Under the pieces are notes generated by a model. It worked only from the letters and a program-made list of their open reading frames with translations. It made no database searches and was not told where the DNA came from. From the NCBI GenBank assembly GCA_002329325.1, contig DCTX01000039.1, positions 16,253 to 24,400 on the forward strand: a DNA stretch of 8,148 nucleotides, written 5' to 3'. The position numbers and the translations under genes are program-made. Shown here in pieces: positions 1-5,350 of the stretch; the first letter of the stretch is position 1; the number at the start of each line of letters is the position of its first letter. The stretch is from Anaerolineales bacterium UBA1429. Its GTDB lineage: Bacteria; Chloroflexota; Anaerolineae; UBA1429.

Positions 1-252
1 CTGTTGCTGGACGAGCCCACCTCGGGGCTCGACCCCATCTCGACGGCCAAGGTGGAGCACTCGTTGCTGGAGCTCAAGGAGCACTATACCATCATCCTGG
101 TGCCGCACAGCGTCCAGCAGGGGGCGCGGGTGGCCGATTTCGCCGCCTTTTTCCTGATGGGGGAGCTGATCGAATCCGGCACGGGCGTCGACGTCTTTAC
201 CCAGGCTCGAGACAAGCGCACCGAGGACTATGTCACCGGGCGCTTTGGCTGA
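1..252 (+). CDS. pstB: Phosphate ABC transporter ATP-binding protein PstB, first copy (C-terminal part only)
   Basis: This is the last 83 residues of a PstB ATPase, cut by the window edge and read in frame from base 1. PstB is the cytoplasmic nucleotide-binding subunit that powers the PstSCAB high-affinity phosphate importer. Visible parts are the Walker B end and D-loop (LLLDEPTSGLDPIST), the H-loop region and the family-typical C-terminus ending in DYVTGRFG. The H-loop reads ILVPHSVQQGARV where PstB normally has a THNMQQAARV-like sequence. The switch histidine is kept but its neighbours differ. The tail is shorter than that of the next gene by several residues, so the two are diverged paralogues and not a recent duplication. 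Thirty bases separate the stop from the second pstB, consistent with one operon. The family call is secure; the Walker A and signature motifs lie outside the window. Confidence 0.93.
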   Translation: MLLDEPTSGLDPISTAKVEHSLLELKEHYTIILVPHSVQQGARVADFAAFFLMGELIESGTGVDVFTQARDKRTEDYVTGRFG

Positions 253-282
253 GCCGATGCGAGATAGGAACGAGAGCACGCC

Positions 283-1050
283 ATGAGCAGAATGGACATC
301 CACCACGTCTCGGTGCTGTACGGCGGCCAGATCGTGCTGGAGGACGTATCCCTCGAGGTCAAGGAGAACCAGATCACAGCGCTGATCGGACCGTCGGGTT
401 GCGGCAAGTCCACCTTCTTGCGGTGCCTGAACCGCATGAACGACTCGATCAGCAGCGCCCAGGTGCTGGGCCAGGTTCTGCTGGATGGCGAGGACGTCTA
501 CGCCGCCGGGTACGACGTGGTCAAGCTGCGCCAGCGGGTGGGCATGGTGTTCCAGCGCCCCAATCCGTTCCCCCAATCCATCTATGACAACGTCGCCTTT
601 GGGCCCCGGGTGCTGGGCATGCAGCGCAAAGCCAGCCTGGATGACATGGTGGAACAGGCGCTGCAGGATGTGGGCCTCTGGCGCGAGGTGAAGGACGACC
701 TGCAGAAGGACGCCCTGACCCTTTCGCTGGGGCAGCAGCAGCGGCTCTGCCTGGCGCGGGTGATCGCCGTCAAGCCCGAGGTGATCCTGATGGATGAGCC
801 TGCCTCGGCGCTGGACCCCATCGAGACCCTGCGCATCGAGGACCTGATGCGCGAGCTGATCGATGACTATACCATCGTCATCGTCACCCACAACATGCAG
901 CAGGCCGCGCGCGTGTCGGACTGGACGGCCTTCTTCTTGACCGATGACGGCCAGGTGGGCAAGCTGGTCGAATATGGGCAGACGGGCCGCCTCTTTACAC
1001 AGCCGCAGGATCAGCGTACGATAGATTACATAACCGGTCGTTTTGGCTAG
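283..1050 (+). CDS. pstB: Phosphate ABC transporter ATP-binding protein PstB, second copy
   Basis: Complete 255-residue ATPase of usual PstB length, the cytoplasmic energy-coupling subunit for phosphate import. Motifs in order: Walker A GPSGCGKST (36-44), followed by the PstB-typical FLRCLNRMND; Q-loop VFQRPNPFP with Q91; signature LSLGQQQRL (147-155); Walker B VILMDE (167-172); D-loop SALD; H-loop H203 in VTHNMQQAARVSD. The signature has Leu149 where the textbook LSGGQ has its first Gly. The C-terminus carries a short extra segment around residues 220-228 (TDDGQVGKLVE) that the first copy lacks. The ATG at 283 is preceded by a weak AGGAA about 12 bases upstream; a second in-frame ATG three codons later is possible. 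It lies between the other pstB and phoU on the same strand. Tandem pstB genes are known in other bacteria; whether they form a heterodimer here is inference. Confidence 0.96.
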   Translation: MSRMDIHHVSVLYGGQIVLEDVSLEVKENQITALIGPSGCGKSTFLRCLNRMNDSISSAQVLGQVLLDGEDVYAAGYDVVKLRQRVGMVFQRPNPFPQSIYDNVAFGPRVLGMQRKASLDDMVEQALQDVGLWREVKDDLQKDALTLSLGQQQRLCLARVIAVKPEVILMDEPASALDPIETLRIEDLMRELIDDYTIVIVTHNMQQAARVSDWTAFFLTDDGQVGKLVEYGQTGRLFTQPQDQRTIDYITGRFG

Positions 1051-1086
1051 GCGACGCCCTGGACCCGTCGTCCAGTGAGGAGTTGG

Positions 1087-1770
1087 ATGCTCAGAAGACG
1101 GTTCGAGAACGAGCTGCAGCGTCTGGAGAACGAGGTACTCGAGCTGGGCAACATGGTCCAGCACGCCCTGAGCGAAGCCGTCGAACAACTCCGGACGCGC
1201 GATCTGGAGGGCTCTCGGCAGATCATCGACGAAGACGTGCGCATCAACGCCAAGCGCTTCCAGATCGAATCCGACGTGCTGGTGTTGATCGCCACGCAGC
1301 AGCCCATTGCCCGCGACCTCCGGGACCTGGCCGCCATCCTCGAGATCATCCGCGAGCTCGAGCGCACCGGCGACTATGCCAAGGGGATCGGCAAGATCAA
1401 CCTCCTGATCGGCGAGCGAGAGCTGATCAAGCCGCTGCTGGATATCCCGCGCATGGCAGACAAGGCGCTGGACATGCTCTCCCGCGCCCTGGCGGCCTAT
1501 CTGGCGCGCGATATGGAGGCGGCCATCGCCATCTCGCAGGAGGACGACGAGGTCGATGACCTCTACAACCAGGTGCGGCGCGAGCTGATGACCATCGTAT
1601 TCGCCGACCCCTCCAAGGTGGAGCAGGCGAACCTGCTGCTGTGGGCCGCCCACAACCTGGAGCGCGCCGCCGACCGGGTGACCAACATCTGCGAACGCAT
1701 CGTCTTTTTCGTCACCGGCGCCCTGGGCGATCTCAAGGCCCCGGACGAGCAGGACAAGTACCCCAGCTAG
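1087..1770 (+). CDS. phoU: Phosphate-specific transport system accessory protein PhoU
   Basis: A 227-residue all-helical PhoU of the usual two-repeat length. PhoU is a cytoplasmic regulator that links the Pst transporter to phosphate-responsive two-component signalling and limits phosphate uptake. The start MLRRRFENELQRLENEVLEL fits the family N-terminus. The two metal-cluster motifs are visible: ELERTGDYAKG (E90-G100) in the first repeat and NLERAADRVTNICE (N190-E203) in the second. The ATG at 1087 is chosen because GAGGAG (1077-1082) lies just upstream; an in-frame GTG at 1075 overlaps this Shine-Dalgarno and would add four unconserved residues. The gene follows pstB by 36 bases, the standard end of a pst operon, so co-transcription is likely. 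The C-terminus (KAPDEQDKYPS) is polar and probably disordered. The gene ends in TAG. Confidence 0.95.
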   Translation: MLRRRFENELQRLENEVLELGNMVQHALSEAVEQLRTRDLEGSRQIIDEDVRINAKRFQIESDVLVLIATQQPIARDLRDLAAILEIIRELERTGDYAKGIGKINLLIGERELIKPLLDIPRMADKALDMLSRALAAYLARDMEAAIAISQEDDEVDDLYNQVRRELMTIVFADPSKVEQANLLLWAAHNLERAADRVTNICERIVFFVTGALGDLKAPDEQDKYPS

Positions 1771-1772
1771 AG

Positions 1773-1792
1773 CGCCTCGCGCCTGCGAGGCG
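1773..1792 (+). terminator. Hairpin just after phoU, possible terminator
   Basis: CGCCTCGC and GCGAGGCG form a perfect 8-bp stem with a GCCT loop, starting two bases after the phoU stop. There is no T-run, so this would be a weak or Rho-assisted terminator, or an RNA-stabilising structure at the end of the pst operon message. Confidence 0.4.
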
Positions 1793-1812
1793 ACGCAATC
1801 GCGTTGCTCGCT

Positions 1813-1914
1813 CCCGCCTTCCGGGGCGGGCCGATCCCTGCAGCCCTGGTCGCGGCCACGCGCCCGGATCGGGCGCCCCGTGTGGCCTCGGCCGCCGAGA
1901 ACGGCAGCCCACAC
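1813..1914. other. Cluster of further short inverted repeats in the phoU to MR-enzyme gap
   Basis: Three more dyads follow the phoU hairpin. CCCGCC/GGCGGG (1813-1818/1825-1830) has a 6-base loop. GCGCCCG/CGGGCGC (1860-1866/1870-1876) is perfect with a 3-base loop. GTGTGG/CCACAC (1880-1885/1909-1914) encloses a smaller CTCGG/CCGAG hairpin (1887-1899). In GC-rich DNA short stems arise by chance, so only the density is notable. No gene is supported in 1771-2017; the open frames there lack ribosome sites and family signal. Confidence 0.35.
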
Positions 1915-1965
1915 CTTCTCCCAGACCCGTCGTGACGCCTCCTGGCGCGCTGCCCCGCCGTGCCG

Positions 1966-1971
1966 TATAAT
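1966..1971 (+). promoter_or_regulatory. Promoter -10 box for the enolase-superfamily gene
   Basis: A perfect TATAAT lies about 46 bases before the start codon at 2018 in an otherwise very GC-rich stretch. The -35 region 17 bases upstream (TGGCGC, 1943-1948) matches TTGACA at only three of six positions, so the promoter may need an activator. Transcription would begin near 1978, giving a leader of about 40 bases. Confidence 0.55.
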
Positions 1972-2017
1972 CGTGCCGAGCGGTTCGACGTACCATGCCA
2001 AGTACAAGGAGCAGGCA

Positions 2018-3115
2018 ATGCGAGTCACCGAGGTTGTTACCACACTGCACCGCGTCAAGCGCGAGCGCGCCATCCGCAACGGCCGCTATACGTATGCCTT
2101 CAATTGCACGGTGCTGACCCGGGTGCGCACCGACGACGGCATCGAGGGGATCGGCTGGGCCGGCGGGCAGCCCGGTGCCGACCAGACCGTCTTTCAGGCC
2201 GCGCTGGCCCTGGGCGAGTACGCCATCGGCCTGGACGTGTTCGATGTCGAGCGGTTGTGGGAGCGCATGTTCCAGCCCAAGATCTTTGGGCGGCGAGGGC
2301 TCACCAACCGCGCCATGGCGGCCATCGACATCGCCATGTGGGATGCCATGGGCAAGACGGTGGGAGTGCCGGTGTACAAGCTGCTGGGCGGCTATGCCCA
2401 GCGCGTGCCCACCTACCTGGCGGGGGGCTACTACCTGGAGGGCAAGGGGCTCGAGGGGCTACAGGAGGAGATGCGGCAGAAGGTGGCCGCCGGCGCCCGC
2501 TATATCAAGATGAAGATCGGCGGGGCGCCCATGAGCGAGGATGTGGCGCGGGTGCGGGCCGTGCGCGAGGCGGTGGGCCCCGATGTGGAGATCATGGTGG
2601 ATGCCAACAACGCCTACTCTCCCGTGGATGCCCTGCGCATCGCCCGGCGCATCGAGGACCTGGATATCTACTGGTTCGAGGAGCCGGTGCACGCCGAAGA
2701 CTATGAGGGGCTGGCCAAGGTGCACCAGGGGACCTGCATTCCCATCGCCACCGGCGAGAACGAGTACACCCGCTACGGCTTTCGCGACCTGATCGCCTGC
2801 GGCGGCGCCGATATCCTGCAGCCCGACGCCAATGTGCTGGGCGGGATCACCGAGTTTCGCCACATCGCCTCGCTGGCCAGCGCTCACAACCTGCCCATCG
2901 CGCCCCACGGCTCGGCGCTGTTGCACGTGCATCTGGTCTCGGCCATCGCCAACGGCCTGATCGTCGAGCACGTGGTGACCGAGGGCAGCGGGCGGCGCGA
3001 TCTGATGCACGGCGACCTCACCCTGGATGACGACGGCATGGTCAGTCCGCCGGACAAGCCGGGCCTGGGCGTCACGCTGGACGAGGAGTACCTCGCCGAG
3101 ACAAGGATCGCGTAG
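2018..3115 (+). CDS. Mandelate racemase/muconate lactonizing enzyme family protein (enolase superfamily), probable acid-sugar dehydratase
   Basis: A 365-residue enolase-superfamily enzyme. The family abstracts the proton alpha to a carboxylate using Mg2+; most MR-subgroup members with these residues dehydrate sugar acids, and a few racemize. The N-terminal capping domain covers about residues 1-125, then the (beta/alpha)7beta barrel. Visible catalytic residues are K164 and K166 (YIKMKIGG), metal ligands D195 (MVDANN), E221 (WFEEP) and E247 (TGENEYTRYGF), the D270/H297 dyad (LQPDANVLGG; IAPHGSA) and E317 (IVEH). These positions coincide with the published numbering of Pseudomonas putida mandelate racemase, so the enzyme should be active. 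Substrate is unknown; the GENEYTRYGF and PHGSA stretches recall rhamnonate-dehydratase-like enzymes, as I remember them. The ATG at 2018 has AAGGAG six bases upstream (2006-2011), so the 46-codon upstream extension is rejected. It has its own promoter and terminator, hence probably monocistronic. Cytoplasmic, no signal peptide. Confidence 0.92.
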   Translation: MRVTEVVTTLHRVKRERAIRNGRYTYAFNCTVLTRVRTDDGIEGIGWAGGQPGADQTVFQAALALGEYAIGLDVFDVERLWERMFQPKIFGRRGLTNRAMAAIDIAMWDAMGKTVGVPVYKLLGGYAQRVPTYLAGGYYLEGKGLEGLQEEMRQKVAAGARYIKMKIGGAPMSEDVARVRAVREAVGPDVEIMVDANNAYSPVDALRIARRIEDLDIYWFEEPVHAEDYEGLAKVHQGTCIPIATGENEYTRYGFRDLIACGGADILQPDANVLGGITEFRHIASLASAHNLPIAPHGSALLHVHLVSAIANGLIVEHVVTEGSGRRDLMHGDLTLDDDGMVSPPDKPGLGVTLDEEYLAETRIA

Positions 3116-3135
3116 CGACGCCGTGCTGACAGGAA

Positions 3136-3168
3136 ACGAGGGCGCTCTGATCGTTCAGGCGCCCTCGT
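3136..3168. terminator. Bidirectional terminator between convergent genes
   Basis: A perfect 10-bp stem (ACGAGGGCGC at 3136-3145 with GCGCCCTCGT at 3159-3168) continues, after one bulged T, into CTGA/TCAG closing on a TCGT loop. It lies 20 bases past the stop of the enolase-family gene and 25 bases past the stop of the HxlR gene on the other strand. T-runs are poor on both sides (a short TTTCC on the minus strand). Confidence 0.75.
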
Positions 3169-3193
3169 CTGCATCGCTCGACTGCTCTGCGCA

Positions 3194-3547
3194 TCACTCG
3201 TTCGAGCGTCTCTCGGGGGAGCCCTCCAGGCGGGCCTGGTAGTCGCGCCCCCATGCTTCCATGGCCTTGATGACGGGGCGCATGGAATCGCCCAGCTCCG
3301 TCAGGCTGTACTCCACGCGCGGCGGCACCTCGGCATAGGCCGTGCGCAGGACGATGCCGTCCTCGGCCATGGCCCGGAGGTTCTCCGTCAGGACCTTGGG
3401 GCTAATGCCGGGGATCGCTCTCTTCAGCTCGCCGAACCGTTGGGTCCCGGCCAAGAGATTGCGCAGGATCAGCAGCTTCCATTTGTTGCCGATGAGCTGG
3501 ACGGTGGTCGCCACCGGGCAAGCGGGCAATTCCTCTCTGGACAGCAT
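3194..3547 (-). CDS. HxlR-family (DUF24) winged-helix transcriptional regulator
   Basis: A 117-residue MarR-like winged-helix protein of the HxlR family, which bind DNA as dimers and mostly control oxidoreductase or detoxification genes next to them. Family features are clear: N-terminal CPVATTVQLIGNKWKLLILR (C10-R29), the recognition-helix region RFGELKRAIPGISPKVLTENL (37-57), the wing around YAEVPPRVEYSLTELG (71-86), and the dimerising C-terminal helix with AWG (98-100). Cys10 sits where thiol-sensing members such as YodB and HypR carry their redox cysteine, so electrophile or disulfide sensing is plausible but not shown. The ATG at 3547 has GGAGG five bases upstream on the minus strand. 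The gene is divergent from the nitroreductase-family frame, the classic arrangement for this regulator, and probably represses both itself and its neighbour through the dyads in the shared gap. Confidence 0.94.
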   Translation of the reverse strand: MLSREELPACPVATTVQLIGNKWKLLILRNLLAGTQRFGELKRAIPGISPKVLTENLRAMAEDGIVLRTAYAEVPPRVEYSLTELGDSMRPVIKAMEAWGRDYQARLEGSPERRSNE

Positions 3548-3559
3548 CCCGTCCTCCCC

Positions 3560-3615
3560 ATGCTATGGATTCATACGCTACTATACAAAGGGAAGCAATG
3601 GGCGAATCATAGCAT
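3560..3615. repeat. Imperfect inverted repeat in the HxlR leader and promoter
   Basis: ATGCTATGGATTC (3560-3572) is the inverse of GAATCATAGCAT (3604-3615) except for one missing base. The distal arm overlaps the candidate HxlR -10 box, while the proximal arm abuts the HxlR ribosome site. It could be an autoregulatory operator pair or fold in the HxlR leader RNA. Function is inference. Confidence 0.4.
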
Positions 3616-3634
3616 AGGGCCGGCCATCCTCCAA
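3606..3634 (-). promoter_or_regulatory. Candidate promoter for the HxlR gene
   Basis: On the minus strand TTGGAG (3629-3634) and TATGAT (3606-3611) are separated by exactly 17 bases. The -10 matches five of six consensus bases, the -35 three of six. A second possible -10, TATAGT at 3580-3585, lies nearer the gene but has no recognisable -35. Confidence 0.45.
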
Positions 3635-3642
3635 GTGCCGAT

Positions 3643-3660
3643 GGTTACAAAAATGTAACC
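3643..3660. promoter_or_regulatory. Palindromic operator candidate GGTTACA-N4-TGTAACC
   Basis: Perfect 7-bp arms (3643-3649 and 3654-3660) around an AAAA spacer form an 18-bp dyad, placed eight bases upstream of the HxlR -35 and 21 bases upstream of the nitroreductase -35. Size, symmetry and position suit a dimeric winged-helix repressor. A degenerate partial copy of its left half (GTTATAAAAAA, 3663-3673) follows. Assignment to the HxlR protein is inference. Confidence 0.6.
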
Positions 3661-3679
3661 AAGTTATAAAAAAGTGCAT

Positions 3680-3727
3680 ACCTGACAGTGTAGATCGTTG
3701 CGGCCATAATCGCATCAACTGTCAGGT
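3680..3727. promoter_or_regulatory. Long-spaced inverted repeat bracketing the nitroreductase promoter
   Basis: ACCTGACAGT (3680-3689) and ACTGTCAGGT (3718-3727) are perfect 10-bp inverted arms 28 bases apart. The left arm contains the -35 box and the right arm begins at the predicted transcription start. This could be a paired operator that occludes or loops the promoter. The sequence is unrelated to the GGTTACA dyad, so a second regulator is possible. Confidence 0.5.
3682..3710 (+). promoter_or_regulatory. Promoter for the nitroreductase-family gene
   Basis: CTGACA (3682-3687), 17 bases, then CATAAT (3705-3710): five of six consensus bases in each box at ideal spacing. Transcription would start near 3717, leaving a leader of about 105 bases that contains GC-rich short hairpins (for example CGCCC/GGGCG near 3745). 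Confidence 0.65.
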
Positions 3728-3822
3728 GTCCCCGTCGCTGGTCGCCCTGAGGGGCGCCGCGAGCCGGGGCCCCGTGGGCCCGAGCAAAACGACCAGACTG
3801 CCAGATCCCAGGAGGTAGACCC

Positions 3823-4416
3823 GTGAGCGCGAACCCGGTCCTGGAGTGCATGCTGACGCGCCGAGCCATCCGCTAGTACAAGCCGGAGCAGATCTCCGAA
3901 GAGCACCTGCACGCCATTCTGGAGGCGGGCCTGCACGCGCCCAGCGCCGGAGGCCGGCAGTCGGCCATGCTGGTCGTCTGCCAGAACCAGGAGATCAACG
4001 AGGCGCTTGGGGCGATCAACCGCGCTGCCTTTTACCAGGGGAGGACGCTCACCGCCGCCGTGCGCGTCTCCGCCGACCAGCCCAGCATCGCCGATGACCC
4101 CGAGATCGCCAGCGCCTTCTATGGCGCGCCGACCGTCATCACGCTCTTTGCGCCCAAAGGCCACTTCTATGGCGACGCCGATTGCGCCGTCGTGGCGGAG
4201 AACATGCTCCTGGCCGCCCATTCGTTGGGCCTCGGCGCCTGCCTGATCGGGCGCGCCGGGGAGGCCATGGCGAGCGAGCTGGGGCAAAAGCTGCAGAAGG
4301 AGTGGGGCGTCGCCGAAGACTATGAGGCGAGGTACCACGTGGTGCTCGGCTACGTGGATGGCGAGCTGCCCAAGCCCAAGCCCCGCAGAGAGGGGCGCGT
4401 CAAGCGGGTATCCTGA
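3823..4416 (+). pseudogene. Nitroreductase-family FMN oxidoreductase frame interrupted by an in-frame TAG
   Basis: The frame opens at GTG 3823, with AGGAGGT six bases upstream, and reads SANPVLECMLTRRAIR, then TAG (3874-3876, codon 18), then YKPEQISEEHLHAILEAGLHAPSAGGRQ and on without a stop to 4416, 197 positions in all. Sequence on both sides of the TAG is typical of nitroreductases: the RRAIR-x-YKPEQI segment supplies FMN-phosphate contacts, and APTVITLF, the AAHSLGLGACLIG segment and HVVLGYVDGE follow. These enzymes transfer hydride from NAD(P)H to nitro or quinone substrates via FMN. The TAG replaces a residue that is usually Lys, Arg or Gln. An internal ATG at 3967 gives 149 residues but has no ribosome site and loses the FMN-binding start. 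Other genes here end in TAG, so recoding is unlikely. Alternatives are a recent nonsense mutation, a base-call error or suppression. Divergent from the HxlR regulator. Confidence 0.85.
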
Positions 4417-4464
4417 GGGCTGTGGCGCCCGCCGTCAGTTGCCCCTGCTCGCGAGCGCGCACAA

Positions 4465-4495
4465 AGGGAGCGCGGATGAGGCATCCGCGCTCCTT
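4465..4495. terminator. Strong bidirectional terminator hairpin
   Basis: GGAGCGCGGATG (4467-4478) and CATCCGCGCTCC (4482-4493) pair perfectly over 12 bp with an AGG loop. A G-U and an A-U pair extend the stem to 14 bp. TTGCTTT follows on the plus strand and CTTTGTG on the minus strand. It separates the convergent nitroreductase frame and acetyltransferase gene. Confidence 0.85.
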
Positions 4496-4523
4496 GCTTT
4501 GGGGCGACTGCCTCCTGCTTGCC

Positions 4524-5306
4524 TCACAAGGCCTCAAAACCCAGATCGTCGTATTCGCCCACCGGCCGGAACCCGAGCCCGCCGTAGAGGCGCAGCGCCG
4601 CGGCGTTGGCGGCAGATACGTTCAGCCCCACCAGCCCGACGCGCGGCCGCAGGGCCTGCACCACGGCCCAGACGACGGCCGTCCCATAGCCGCGACCCCG
4701 ATGGTCCGGGTGGGTGGCGATGTTGCCCAGGGCGGCCACGCCATAGGCGTCCGACACGAGGTGAACGCCGCCGGCGCTGACGATCTGCCCCCGGCGGCGG
4801 ATGCCCCGGTAGAGGCCGGTGGCGAGCTGTTGGGGCTCGAACCAATGGCCGGGGTGCGCCCGATCGTAAAAGGCGACCAGACCGGCCGCGTCCGCCGGCC
4901 CCAGCTCCTCGCAGTGGGGCGCCAGGGGAGGCGCTGCGGTCGCCGGCTCCTCCAGCACCATTTTGACATAATGTCCCCGGTTGACGATGGCATAGTCGCG
5001 GTGCAAGACCTGGGCCAGGCCGGGCGACATGTGCGCGTCAAAGCGTCGGGGAAGCCCGGGGAGGACGCCCTCGAGCAGGGGCACGAGCTCGGCGGGCCTG
5101 CTGCCAAGGGCCAGCAACAGGGGCCGGGGCGCGCCCATGAACAGGAGCGCCACCTGCTGCAGCGCGCCCTCCTCCTGCCAGCCGTACCAGAGGGTTTGCT
5201 CCCACAGGGGGGATTCCAGGTCGCCCAGTTCGTACAGGTGTAGCCCGGCCTCTCGCCCCAGGCAGGCAGCCAGGCGGGCCCGGTCGTGCACGCAGACGAG
5301 GCTCAC
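4524..5306 (-). CDS. GNAT-family N-acetyltransferase (FR47-like C-terminal domain)
   Basis: A 260-residue protein with a GNAT fold in its C-terminal half. The acetyl-CoA pyrophosphate loop reads HPDHRGRGYGTA (199-210), preceded by the beta4 strand GVAALGNIAT and followed by GLNVSAANAAALRLYGGLGFRPVGEYDD (227-254), the usual last strands and Asn-rich helix start. Residues 1-120 are a leucine-rich N-terminal domain of the kind found in two-domain acetyltransferases. It transfers an acetyl group from acetyl-CoA to an unknown amine. The GTG at 5306 is chosen because a purine-rich ribosome site (GGAGGAAGGGGAAGG) precedes it. The frame stays open to 5429, but that would overlap the upstream HD gene by 79 bases with an unconserved Arg/Gly-rich sequence. 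It is the last gene of the minus-strand operon, 44 bases after the HD gene. Substrate cannot be told from sequence. Confidence 0.88.
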   Translation of the reverse strand: MSLVCVHDRARLAACLGREAGLHLYELGDLESPLWEQTLWYGWQEEGALQQVALLFMGAPRPLLLALGSRPAELVPLLEGVLPGLPRRFDAHMSPGLAQVLHRDYAIVNRGHYVKMVLEEPATAAPPLAPHCEELGPADAAGLVAFYDRAHPGHWFEPQQLATGLYRGIRRRGQIVSAGGVHLVSDAYGVAALGNIATHPDHRGRGYGTAVVWAVVQALRPRVGLVGLNVSAANAAALRLYGGLGFRPVGEYDDLGFEAL

Positions 5307-5350
5307 GCCTTCCCCTTCCTCCCCCTCTCGGGCCGATGGCGCCGCTCCGC

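Noticed and set aside
1880..2017. 46-residue N-terminal extension of the enolase-superfamily protein
   Set aside because: It would start upstream of the TATAAT box, is Arg/Pro/Ala-rich and unlike the family, and a strong AAGGAG points to the ATG at 2018.
3874..3876. Pyrrolysine or genetic-code reassignment at the TAG
   Set aside because: Several well-supported genes in the window end in TAG, no Pyl machinery is visible, and nitroreductases are not known to use pyrrolysine. Left only as a check.
3715..4338. 207-codon minus-strand open frame opposite the broken nitroreductase
   Set aside because: Because the plus-strand frame is interrupted, I considered whether the minus frame is the real gene. 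The plus frame has nitroreductase signature on both sides of the TAG plus promoter and ribosome site; the minus translation has no family pattern.
3967..4416. Intact shorter nitroreductase starting at ATG 3967
   Set aside because: No ribosome site precedes that ATG, and the product would lack the FMN-contacting N-terminus, which is plainly encoded upstream of it.
4422..5243. 273-codon plus-strand open frame opposite the acetyltransferase gene
   Set aside because: It begins within the terminator region and runs antisense to a clear GNAT domain; low-complexity translation.
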